Source: Pseudoalteromonas sp. N1230-9
GTDB lineage: Bacteria > Pseudomonadota > Gammaproteobacteria > Enterobacterales > Alteromonadaceae
Assembly: GCF_032716425.1 (NCBI RefSeq)
Contig: NZ_CP090420.1
Span: 744,001 to 808,000, forward strand
Direction: 5' to 3'
DNA length: 64,000 bases
Shown: positions 37,304 to 44,534 of the stretch, one piece after another
How positions within the stretch are numbered: position 1 is the stretch's first letter
How the letters are laid out: every line of letters begins with the position of its first letter
The notes under the pieces: generated by a model
The model's database searches: none
Seen by the model: the letters and a program-made list of their open reading frames with translations, nothing else
What the model was told of the DNA's origin: nothing
Program-made: the position numbers and the translations under genes

Positions 37304-37504
37304 TACACTAGAAGGCCTTGCAGCATTACATGATCCCGAAGTGATCAAATATTATGATTAGGAAATACAAATGTTAATTCTTCTTTTGGTCCTCAACGGC
37401 CTAAAGCAGATAGAGTTGATGGGATGGATAAAGCAGCCCAACAGGCAATGGATTTACATGGGCCAGATGCAAAAATGAATGTAGAATTATCACGATGTAA
37501 ATAA
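37293..37504 (+). pseudogene. Scrap of a second Ntox15 toxin tail
   Basis: Two short frames recover the end of an Ntox15 domain: STLEGLAALHDPEVIKYYD (37302-37358, ended by TAG) and then VNSSFGPQRP continuing to MDKAAQQAMDLHGPDAKMNV and a final SRCK at 37504. They align with NTLNALHNPDMIAGGYDN and GPDAKMNVDLHRCK of the broken toxin at 34956. The HxxD motif has become HDPE. The scrap is fused behind the truncated peptidoglycan-binding N-terminus and ends nine bases before a second Tdi-like immunity gene, so it marks a second Ntox15-Tdi cassette. Confidence 0.75.
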
Positions 37505-37513
37505 GGCGGAAAG

Positions 37514-38176
37514 ATGCTCGAATTTAAGTTAGATGAGGACTTTGAGGGCTTTTTAGAGGATTTTGGAATGCCAGAGCAGCAAGAAAGCTGTTCTTCAATA
37601 ACATTAGAAAAATTTAAAAATAAGCTCCCAGAGCGTTTATTAGAATATTGGCAAGAATATGGGTTTTGTAGCTTTAAACAAGGTTTATTTCGGATTGTCA
37701 ATCCTAGTGATTATGAAGACTTATTAGGTGAATGGTTAGAGCCTACAGATATACCTGACAATGATGTTTATCATGTTTTTGCTCGAAATGCTTTTGGTGA
37801 TTTATTTCTTTGGGGTGAAGAAACTGGTTATAAATATAAAGTAATGGTTGCAAGAGGCTGGGTGATAGAAAAAAAAGGTAAAGTAAAAAAAGATCATAAT
37901 ACTGCGATTGAATACTTTTTTGGTTTTTTAGACACAGCATCTCATGACTTTAAGGATGAAGCGGGAAATGTTTTGTTTGAATCTTGCATTAAAAAATTCG
38001 GAGCTTTAGCTCCAAATGAAATGTTTGGTTTTGAACCGAGCTTAATTGTTGGTGGAGAAGCTAATTTTGACAATATTAACAAGGTAAATATTTTTGTTCA
38101 CTTATCTATATTGGCGCAATTTGGTCAAATCGAAGTGCTTGATCATGATGCACTTATACGAAAAGCTTTTTCATAA
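37514..38176 (+). CDS. Second GAD-like/DUF1851 immunity protein (Tdi type)
   Basis: A 220-residue paralogue of the protein at 36299: KLPERLLEYWQEYGFCSFKQ, RIVNPSDYEDLL, ARNAFGDLFLWGE and LAPNEMFGFEPSLIVGG line up directly, while the N-terminus and the middle (about residues 1-30 and 100-130) differ. Such differences are where toxin-specific contacts would be expected. It follows the scrap of an Ntox15 tail, so it was probably the partner of that lost toxin and is now an orphan immunity gene. AAGGCGGAAAG is the ribosome site. No export signal. Confidence 0.87.
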   Translation: MLEFKLDEDFEGFLEDFGMPEQQESCSSITLEKFKNKLPERLLEYWQEYGFCSFKQGLFRIVNPSDYEDLLGEWLEPTDIPDNDVYHVFARNAFGDLFLWGEETGYKYKVMVARGWVIEKKGKVKKDHNTAIEYFFGFLDTASHDFKDEAGNVLFESCIKKFGALAPNEMFGFEPSLIVGGEANFDNINKVNIFVHLSILAQFGQIEVLDHDALIRKAFS

Positions 38177-38205
38177 TTAGTAATACTATTTAAAATCGTT
38201 CTTTA

Positions 38206-38569
38206 ACAATACGGATGTTATAAAGGCTTGGGCGATTTGGCTTTAGCCTTGCTGATATTTTGGCTCTTATTGCCTAACCCATTTTGGCGATAGCGATTTT
38301 GAATACGATGAATGTGGTAACCAAATTCGTGAAACCGATAAAGGTATTAAAACACCGTGAATACAATGCGTTGTTAAAACAATGGTACGCTCACTCATTG
38401 CGACTACGACCCACTCGGTCGTCGTATTGCTAAGCATACCGAGCATGGCAAGATTGATTACATTTGGGATAACGACCAATTAATTGGTGAATACCAGCAC
38501 GGCGAGTATACTTGGTACATCAACCTACCAAATCAATTTCACCCAGTCGCACTGATTAAACAGGGTGAG
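38206..38569 (+). pseudogene. Decayed upstream part of a displaced Rhs core
   Basis: From 38271 this region matches the Rhs core at 26752 onward, but with two small deletions: two bases near 38350 and about 17 bases near 38375, so the frame is broken. Reading in the frame of the downstream gene opens at about 38378. The preceding 60 bases (38206-38270) match the upstream repeat at 30371-30430, including AATACGGATGTT at 38208-38219. It shows that whole 3' ends of rhs, including flanking DNA, have been copied and then eroded from the 5' side. Confidence 0.75.
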
Positions 38570-39625
38570 GTGTATTACTACCACCTAGACCAACTAAACA
38601 CCCCTCGTTTTGTAACTAATAAAAACGTAGAAGTGGTATGGCAAAACCATGCAGATGTGTATGGCTATGAAGAGCCAGAAGCCGATACTGACTTTAATAA
38701 AGAAAACAGCTTCACTCAGCCAATACGTTTTCAAGGGCAGTATTTTGATGAAGAAAGCGGCTTTCACTACAACCGCTATCGTTACTACAGCCCAAAACAA
38801 CAACGCTTTATAAACCAAGACCCAATTGGCTTAGTAGGTGGCATAAACCACTACCAATACGCGCCGAACCCAGTTAATTGGGTGGATCCGTTTGGGTTGT
38901 TATGCAAAGAAGGCGAAAAAAAGCTTGATAGAATGCTCAGTAATCTGGTCTCTTCTGGTGGTATAGATGAAGCAACAAAAAATAAAATATTAGAAATAGC
39001 GATTGCAAGTGCTGTTATTAATGAGCCGCACAAATCGACTCTTAAATATACACCAGAAGGTGCAAAGTATAGGAAAGAGCATGAATATGACATTACGGGT
39101 TTAGATGAAGAAAATGGTTTAATTAAGCTTAATAAGGTGAGTGAATCAGGTAAGATCACTACAGAAGTTGTCAGCACAGCTCAGTTTGCTGAGCAGCATA
39201 TCATTAATAGTGAACGTGTAAAGCTTAATCCAGACTCTAAACCCACTAAGTATCATAAGCGTACAGTGGGTGAAGTAGAGGAAGCTAGGAAAGCGTTTCC
39301 ACCTAAGAGAAAAGACTATATTTCAAGCTATGCTGCTGATGCTTTGAGTGATGAAACCCATGAAGCTCATAGCCATTTTGATGAAGATGATCTAATTGAT
39401 ATGCAGATGACCGGCAAGGTTCCTGAGGGTTATAATGTTCATCATAAAGAACCTATATTCAGATGTGAAATAGACAAAGATCCTAATGAATCTGATAACC
39501 TACAGTTGTTGCCTGATCACTATCATAATGAAGAAAATAAGGCTTTACACTGGTATGAAGAGGGGCAATGCCCCTACGACCATAATGGAAACGGCCCAAA
39601 CTTATCAAATATTAAAAAGGGGTAA
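38570..39625 (+). CDS. Displaced Rhs core fragment with HNH-type nuclease tip
   Basis: Reading from an internal GTG gives 351 residues. Residues 1-108 are the Rhs core end (LDQLNTPRFVTNKN to NHYQYAPNPVNWVDPFGL). The tip has a helical and beta spacer and ends in an HNH/LHH-type nuclease: GYNVHHKEPI, then DNLQLLPDHYHNEENKALHW, with conserved His residues for metal and catalysis. It is intact to its own stop but has no real start or secretion part, so it is a silent cassette that could replace the tip of the full rhs by recombination in the core. GTG at 38570 is only the first start codon, not a proven one. An SUKH immunity gene follows. Confidence 0.8.
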   Translation: MYYYHLDQLNTPRFVTNKNVEVVWQNHADVYGYEEPEADTDFNKENSFTQPIRFQGQYFDEESGFHYNRYRYYSPKQQRFINQDPIGLVGGINHYQYAPNPVNWVDPFGLLCKEGEKKLDRMLSNLVSSGGIDEATKNKILEIAIASAVINEPHKSTLKYTPEGAKYRKEHEYDITGLDEENGLIKLNKVSESGKITTEVVSTAQFAEQHIINSERVKLNPDSKPTKYHKRTVGEVEEARKAFPPKRKDYISSYAADALSDETHEAHSHFDEDDLIDMQMTGKVPEGYNVHHKEPIFRCEIDKDPNESDNLQLLPDHYHNEENKALHWYEEGQCPYDHNGNGPNLSNIKKG

Positions 39626-39627
39626 AA

Positions 39628-40152
39628 ATGTTTGAAGTAATAGAAAGGTTAATATCTCAAGCTGCAAGTAAGAAGAATTTTACTCAAAGAGGCAATGTAG
39701 CTAATGAAGAAGTACGGGAGTTAGAAACTGAGCTGAGTATTACTTTACCTAGTGATTTTAAGTACTTCCTCTTGAATTATGGGTATTGCTTTTGGTTTGG
39801 AGAGGTAATATGTGGTTTAGTTGGTGAAAATAAAAGGTATGAAAAACTATGCGGTATTATTAGGAAAAATACTTACTATCAAGGCCTATACAATGATGAT
39901 CCTGCTTACCAATCTGTACCGAGTGAAGGAATTGTTATTGGAACCTATGATGGCGGAGGTTACTACTTTTTATTTTCACAAGAATCTGAGCGAGCTGGTG
40001 AGGTTGGGCTCTTTTTGACTGAAACATACGGTCAAGAAGTTTCAAAATTTAAGAGTTTTACAGATTATTTATCTTACCTTGTAACTGGCAGTCCTGATCC
40101 TGAACCAGTAGATGTTGATTACGATAAAATAATGAACATAATTGAAGATTAA
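39628..40152 (+). CDS. SMI1/KNR4 (SUKH) family immunity protein
   Basis: A 174-residue protein of the SUKH superfamily: the early VRELETELSITLPSDFKYFLLNYGY segment (within residues 28-52), a short FWFGEVICGL strand, and IVIGTYDGGGYYFLF (about 105-119) are typical. SUKH proteins are common immunity proteins for nuclease toxins of polymorphic systems, often HNH types. It starts two bases after the stop of the HNH tip at 38570-39625, so it should neutralise that DNase in the cytoplasm. The gene is intact, which would protect the cell if the tip were moved into rhs. Confidence 0.88.
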   Translation: MFEVIERLISQAASKKNFTQRGNVANEEVRELETELSITLPSDFKYFLLNYGYCFWFGEVICGLVGENKRYEKLCGIIRKNTYYQGLYNDDPAYQSVPSEGIVIGTYDGGGYYFLFSQESERAGEVGLFLTETYGQEVSKFKSFTDYLSYLVTGSPDPEPVDVDYDKIMNIIED

Positions 40153-40224
40153 TTCTGAACTTCAATTATGAATGGTTGATGCTTAATCTGGAAAAGTGCA
40201 GCATAAACATGAAAGGCTACTCAT

Positions 40225-40383
40225 TATGTATTTCTCCCTGCCCTTGCACTTGGAGGGGTAAATAAGCTTGAAAATTTGCAAAAAGTAAAAGCGATTGAGC
40301 ATTTGAATTTTCTCGCTGAATTAGGCGAGAAACGCATAATGGCAGATATTGTCTCTATGTCTAATGAATTACATAAGAATTAA
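40225..40383 (+). pseudogene. 3' remnant of a Tdi-like immunity gene
   Basis: This stretch matches the last 50 codons of the GAD-like/DUF1851 gene at 36821-36982 (ALGGVNKLENLQKVKAIEHL to ELHKN), with the first bases more diverged. The rest of the gene is missing. It is the left end of the long repeat that continues into the CHAP effector gene. It shows that the effector was inserted together with a piece of an Ntox15-Tdi cassette. No product is expected. Confidence 0.8.
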
Positions 40384-40508
40384 TGCTTCAGGCGGTTAAC
40401 TACTTTAATTAATAATAAATTGAGTATCCCTCGGTGAAGTAAATAAGCCATTTCGTTGAACGTTAATATGAAATGGCTTTGAAAAAAATACATGAAAAGG
40501 ACTTTCAC
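40384..40508 (+). promoter_or_regulatory. Conserved leader of the PGB effector genes
   Basis: The 125 bases before the CHAP effector are nearly identical to 36982-37108 and, in parts, similar to 44410-44534 (GAAATGGCT followed by an A-rich stretch and GAAAAGGACTTTCA before the ATG). The stretch AAGCCATTTCG to GAAATGGCTT at about 40446-40478 could fold as a hairpin. Conservation across three genes suggests it holds a promoter or another control site, or that it is the exchange point. I cannot tell these apart by eye. Confidence 0.5.
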
Positions 40509-41327
40509 ATGTCAGCAATAAGAATAACCCAATCCGTTGGACTCGGTGGTGTTAATACCCCAGCCGATGTAAAAACAGTACAAACCGCTTTAAATAAATT
40601 ACTTAAATTTCTCCCAGGCACAAAAGCATTAGCAGTAGATGGACGTTTAGGTTCTCGCCCAGAAAACTCTAAAACTGTTGCCGCAATTAAACAGTTTCAA
40701 AGCAAAGTTGTAGGTATGGTGCGTCCAGATGGAAAAATAGACCCAAATGGCCGAACTCACAAAAAGATCAACGAGAAACTAGCGGGTTTGGCTTTGCTAA
40801 GTAAAGTTAAAACGCCTCCAATTATGCCAGTGACAACTGCATTTTGGATGAAAACAGCTTATGCTGAAGTTGGAGAGACAGAAGTCGCTGGCAAAAAAGC
40901 AAATCCGCGTATTTTAGAGTATTTCAAGGCATCAAAGTTTTGGGGTCCTGATGATAGTGGTGGGCAAAATGCTTGGTGCGGCTCGTTTGTTGCTTGGGTT
41001 ATGCAGCAAAATAACATGGACCCGGTAAAAAATGCTTTCAGAGCTAAAGAGTGGATCAACTTTGGCAAACCTATTAGTAAACCAGTTTACGGCGCTATAG
41101 GTATAAAATCTAGAAAGGGTGGGGGTCATGTTGCGTTTGTAGTAGGTCAAAGTGTTGATGGCAATTATTTATATATGTTGGGTGGCAATCAAAGTAACAG
41201 TGTTAATGTAGCAAAGTATAAAAAGGATGTATGGGATGACTTTGTAGTTCCGACTAGCTTTGATTCATTGTCAGCGAGTTTGCCTATTTATACACAAAAT
41301 GCATCAGTCGCAGGAAGTGAGGCCTAA
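40509..41327 (+). CDS. Peptidoglycan amidase effector (PGB plus CHAP/NlpC-like)
   Basis: A 272-residue effector candidate. Residues 1-90 form a peptidoglycan-binding-like domain (SVGLGGVNTPADVKT, VDGRLGSRPENSKTVAAIKQ). The C-terminal enzyme domain (about 115-255) is TIGR02594/CHAP-like: Cys157 in NAWCGSFVAWV and His207 in GGGHVAFVVG are the expected catalytic pair, so it should cut peptide bonds in cell wall. The frame opens at 40473 but ATG at 40509 follows AAAAGGAC. No signal peptide is present, which fits T6SS delivery. The stop overlaps an exported protein gene, the probable immunity partner. Confidence 0.85.
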   Translation: MSAIRITQSVGLGGVNTPADVKTVQTALNKLLKFLPGTKALAVDGRLGSRPENSKTVAAIKQFQSKVVGMVRPDGKIDPNGRTHKKINEKLAGLALLSKVKTPPIMPVTTAFWMKTAYAEVGETEVAGKKANPRILEYFKASKFWGPDDSGGQNAWCGSFVAWVMQQNNMDPVKNAFRAKEWINFGKPISKPVYGAIGIKSRKGGGHVAFVVGQSVDGNYLYMLGGNQSNSVNVAKYKKDVWDDFVVPTSFDSLSASLPIYTQNASVAGSEA

Positions 41328-41770
41328 TGAAAAAAATATTTATCATTGTATTCGCTTTTTTGGCTTTAACTAAGCCTGTATTAGCTAACGTTACTGAAAG
41401 CTTAGAGCTAAATGGGTTCAAAGTAGCATCAGAAAATGTTCAGTTTCTTGCTAAAGTTAAAATTACTAAAGTAGAGGTTTTTCAAGAAGATGATAATTCG
41501 GAAAAGCATGTTTATTATGCGGATGTACTCTTTACTTACAAAGGCAAACCTATCAAGAGCTTAAACTATGATATGTATGTTGAGGCTGGGGAAGATGTTA
41601 TTTTTAATTCAGAGCCTGTCTATATAGCACTTTGTGTTGATGAAAGTGGAAATTTTTACTGGCCAGGTACAGGGTCTGAATTTAAATCGTCATTAGCTAT
41701 CGAGTCTTGGTTGACCGAACATAAAAAAGAGGTAGCCACAATAAGCAACAATATTGGTTGGTGTAAATAA
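41327..41770 (+). CDS. Exported immunity candidate for the CHAP effector
   Basis: A 147-residue protein with a clear signal peptide (KKIFIIVFAFLALTKPVLA, cleaved before NVT). The mature part is mostly beta strands with two conserved-looking Cys (ALCVDES and final IGWCK) that could form a disulfide. Its ATG overlaps the stop of the amidase effector (TAATG). A periplasmic product right after a wall-cutting effector is the expected layout of a T6SS amidase immunity protein (Tai-like in role). I do not recognise the family, so the call rests on location and export. Confidence 0.8.
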   Translation: MKKIFIIVFAFLALTKPVLANVTESLELNGFKVASENVQFLAKVKITKVEVFQEDDNSEKHVYYADVLFTYKGKPIKSLNYDMYVEAGEDVIFNSEPVYIALCVDESGNFYWPGTGSEFKSSLAIESWLTEHKKEVATISNNIGWCK

Positions 41771-41774
41771 TATC

Positions 41775-41817
41775 TAAGAGCTTACTGAAGAGCTTTAATA
41801 AAATGGATAGGGAAATA
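41775..41817 (+). repeat. 43-base repeat with hairpin potential (copy 1)
   Basis: This stretch (AAGAGCTTACTGAAGAGCTT followed by TAATAAAATGGATAGGGAAA) is repeated at 42567-42609 with few changes. The second copy forms AGAGCTC-ATTGAA-GAGCTCT, a seven-base stem, but neither copy has a following run of T. Each copy lies directly before a scrap of the Tiki-like toxin family. It is likely a cassette boundary repeat. Confidence 0.6.
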
Positions 41818-41827
41818 CTTTGAGTAA

Positions 41828-41905
41828 AATAAACACGGATGTTAATTATAAAACAATGGCAGGAAATGCTCATTTCGCAATAGCAATGCTCTCTCGTACA
41901 ATTTA
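41828..41905 (+). pseudogene. 5' scrap of a second Tiki-like toxin
   Basis: The first 42 bases are the same as 32503-32544 apart from one base. After that HFAIAMLS matches HFAMEMLP of the toxin at 32531, with about 90 bases missing in between, and the frame stops at 41903-41905. The 3' end of this second gene seems to survive at 42609. It is a deletion remnant. The remaining stretch up to 42035 shows no other gene. Confidence 0.65.
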
Positions 41906-42035
41906 AGAAAAGCTATCAAGAACATTTATCTGAAAACAGCCCATTAGCAACTGGTTTATAGTTATGAAAAATATCATTTTTGTAGCTTGAACCTCTGGTG
42001 AAGACTGTTGTTTTTAATAAATTTATAGGTGTTTG

Positions 42036-42470
42036 ATGAAAAAGCTAATTACTAGCATTTATTTGATTTTTACTTTTTTTTGTACTGAAGCACTAAGTAA
42101 TGATGACAAAACGTATGTCAGCTTGGATGTTATAGAGATGAATGTTGAAAGGGTTAATGATAATTTATTCCGCTGGATAAAATTTCATCCTGATAGCGAG
42201 CTCCCTTGTTTAAGACTAGAGATTTTAGAAGCAGGTAGTAACGCGCTTATCAAGCAAAAGAATATTTGTAACGTGTATGACGAAGCATTGAAAGTTACAC
42301 ACGATTTTAAAAAGTTATCATTTTTAGATATCTACAATTTGAAAGTTAACTCACAGACTCTAACATTTGATTTAGAACTCTCTTTGTTGAGCCAAGATGT
42401 GGTTAATATGAATTGTTCAATTAAGATAGAAAGTACAGATTTTTCTCCACTTGATTGCCAACGTTTATAG
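42036..42470 (+). CDS. Exported small protein, possible orphan immunity
   Basis: A 144-residue protein with a signal peptide (KKLITSIYLIFTFFCTEALS, then NDD). The mature part has several Cys (LPCLRLE, NICNVY, MNCSIKI, LDCQRL), probably paired as disulfides in the periplasm, and looks beta-rich. A TTG at 42033 precedes the ATG at 42036; the ATG is preferred. It lies between the two scraps of a broken Tiki-like toxin. It may be immunity for that toxin or for another periplasmic effector. Family not recognised. Confidence 0.65.
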   Translation: MKKLITSIYLIFTFFCTEALSNDDKTYVSLDVIEMNVERVNDNLFRWIKFHPDSELPCLRLEILEAGSNALIKQKNICNVYDEALKVTHDFKKLSFLDIYNLKVNSQTLTFDLELSLLSQDVVNMNCSIKIESTDFSPLDCQRL

Positions 42471-42566
42471 GTAGAGGAATAGCTTGCGGCTAGATTGATA
42501 CTAGCTGTAATAAACATAACTAAGTGACTCCACAGGAGTGACGAAACTAGTTTTATTGTTGATATT

Positions 42567-42698
42567 AAAGAGCTCATTGAAGAGCTCTAATAAAATGGAT
42601 AGGGAAATATGGACTTCCCCTATAAGCATGCTGTAAAAGCATTTCAGGTTCATATTCCAGAACAACGGGTTAACCAAGATGGCACTTTAAAATGGTAA
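42567..42698 (+). pseudogene. Boundary repeat and 3' tail of the second Tiki-like toxin
   Basis: Positions 42567-42609 repeat 41775-41817. From ATG 42609 a 29-codon frame (DFPYKHAVKAFQVHIPEQRV, ending LKW) runs to TAA at 42698. Its FPYKHAVKAFQVHIPEQRV resembles the last residues of the toxin at 32531 (SPFPSYTVHLPEKKVA). It overlaps the start of the exported Sel1-like gene at 42692 in the normal toxin-immunity manner. This is therefore the surviving C-terminus of a second toxin of the family, still attached to its immunity gene. Confidence 0.65.
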
Positions 42699-43282
42699 AA
42701 CATCAACTCTTAGCACTTTTAGTTATATTCACTGTTACTCCCTATGTCGAGGGTAAATCGGTATCAAGTTCTTTATGGAAAGAGCTTGATATTAATGATC
42801 CCAATCTTTCTAAGAATACAGTAATGCGCCAATGCGAGAGGAGTTTGAAATATGCAGTTAACGAACTTGAAAGCTGGTGTGAGAAAGCCTATCAACTAGG
42901 AGCTTGGGAAGCGTTGCTTTATATTGGGTATCATACAGGAGATGGCTCGCGTTACGTTCATGAAGTAAAGCAGCGTGCAGCTAATGATGAAATCAACGCT
43001 ATTCGTAAATTAGCATGGCTATATGATGATGGCTTTTTCATTGAAAATAACTCGACTGAAGCAGCCCGCTTATATGAACTTTACCTCACAAAAGCAACAG
43101 GTGCTTCACCTCGTTTGTTAAAGCGGATCCACTATGATCTTGCGAAAATTTATACAAAGCTTGAGGATTGGCCGAGTGTTATTAACCATGCGGAATATGT
43201 GCTTGAACACAGTGAAGGTGATGGTTCAGAGGCTCTAGCGAGAGAGTTAAGAGACAATGCAAAAACAAAAAGCAGGCAATGA
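42692..43282 (+). CDS. Exported Sel1-like protein, putative periplasmic immunity (paralogue)
   Basis: A 196-residue protein with a signal peptide (VKHQLLALLVIFTVTPYVEG). It is a paralogue of 33255-33833: DINDPNL, QCERSLKY, SWCEKAYQLGAW and TGDGSR line up, and the Sel1-like helices (IRKLAWLYDDGFFIENNSTE) keep the layout. The start lies inside the toxin tail that ends at 42698. Two members of this family next to two remnants of one toxin family makes a strong case for periplasmic immunity, though binding is not proven. Differences between them should reflect different toxin variants. Confidence 0.75.
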   Translation: MVKHQLLALLVIFTVTPYVEGKSVSSSLWKELDINDPNLSKNTVMRQCERSLKYAVNELESWCEKAYQLGAWEALLYIGYHTGDGSRYVHEVKQRAANDEINAIRKLAWLYDDGFFIENNSTEAARLYELYLTKATGASPRLLKRIHYDLAKIYTKLEDWPSVINHAEYVLEHSEGDGSEALARELRDNAKTKSRQ

Positions 43283-43842
43283 ATCTAATTTTTTAGGTTT
43301 ATCTAATCAAGATTTTTTAGAACTAAAATGAGCTCAATAATAAAGAAAATATGATCTTTATTAGAGACACTATTAATCTGAAAGTTAAAAGGTGCCTAGC
43401 AGATATTTTTTCATAAATATTATGAGTTTGGTGAGCTTCAAAACTGACTAGTTAAAAAAGTAAGTGGGTTTATGGACAAAATTAAAGAGTAATAGGGTTA
43501 AAAGCTAGAGGCAGAACTAATCTTTTCTCATATAAAAGCTCAGTTATTCATAGATGATATAATAAATTAGAGAAAATGCTTTCAGCTAGGGGAGTAGCAG
43601 AGCCACTTCAAAATCATTGCAGGCTCTAAAGCTTTTTTTAAATAAATTAGCAGTATGAAAGTTTACTACCTTTGGGGTAAATCCGGCTAATCTACTTATT
43701 CTTAGAAAGTGATTTGAGCAATGTTACAGGCTATTTCAAGTGCTGTGGTCGATTTGAAAATCTTGTTCAGGGGTTGATGTTTATTTTTGAGAAAGTTGTT
43801 ATATGATAGCTAATCTCTAAACAACATTAAAAGATAAACACA
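43283..43842. other. 560-base AT-rich gap without a recognisable gene
   Basis: All frames here are broken by frequent stops and I found no similarity to the neighbouring cassettes. There are scattered A and T runs and weak promoter-like hexamers, but nothing I would call. It may be an old, decayed cassette. Confidence 0.5.
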
Positions 43843-44343
43843 GTGAAGGATATAATAAAGTCTCCTTTAGGGCTAATTGATCATAAAAATATGCAGAGTG
43901 ATGAAGTAGTACTTTTGACTCTTAATTATGAAATGTTTGAAGATAAAAAAAACCTACTTATCAAAAAAGGTGATTATTTAATCGTGTCGTCTGACTTCTA
44001 TTCTAAAATGAAAAAAATAAGAAGATATACGCAATCTGAATACCCATTAACTGCATTGCCTTGGATAATTGATCGAATAGAAAAAGGCTTTTTTAAAAAG
44101 AAAAGTGAAGGGGGATTTTCAAATTTCGAGCGCAGTACGTCGGCTGAGTTTGATGGAGAGACGATTGGCATTAATGCAATGGTTCATTGTTGTGCTGAAA
44201 ATCTACCAGGGTTGAATATTTGGAACGGCAACAGGAAAAGCTATATTTCCAACATGACACCTCAAAAGTGGGATATACCCATTTACATGTTAAAAGATGG
44301 GTTGTTAGAAGAGTTGAAAAAAATAGCTGCTAAATATTCCTAA
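43843..44343 (+). CDS. Hypothetical protein, possible orphan immunity
   Basis: A 166-residue cytoplasmic protein starting with GTG at 43843. It has a mixed alpha/beta look (DEVVLLTLNYEMF, then DYLIVSSDFYSKM) and a central YPLTALPWIIDRIEKGFF segment. The layout reminds me of Imm11/DUF1629-type immunity proteins, which have a similar early strand-helix pattern, but I cannot confirm this. It stands alone after a gene-poor gap and before the muramidase effector. It could be an immunity protein without its toxin. Confidence 0.55.
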   Translation: MKDIIKSPLGLIDHKNMQSDEVVLLTLNYEMFEDKKNLLIKKGDYLIVSSDFYSKMKKIRRYTQSEYPLTALPWIIDRIEKGFFKKKSEGGFSNFERSTSAEFDGETIGINAMVHCCAENLPGLNIWNGNRKSYISNMTPQKWDIPIYMLKDGLLEELKKIAAKYS

Positions 44344-44534
44344 CTTTATTGTGCGGGCATACGGAGAACAGTAATTGAACTGCATAAAAAAGAGTGTTTA
44401 AAAGGTTAATCATTACGGGCTGTTAATATTAAATTAACCTCTATCTGGGAAATAAATAAGCACTTCGTTGATGTAAAATGAAATGGCTATAAAAAATAGC
44501 GTTTAAACATAAAAATACGGAAAAGGACTTTCAT

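Noticed and set aside
42569..42588. AGAGCTC hairpin as a transcription terminator
   Set aside because: The stem is only seven bases, and the following bases are AATAAAA, not a run of T. It is better explained as part of a duplicated boundary sequence.
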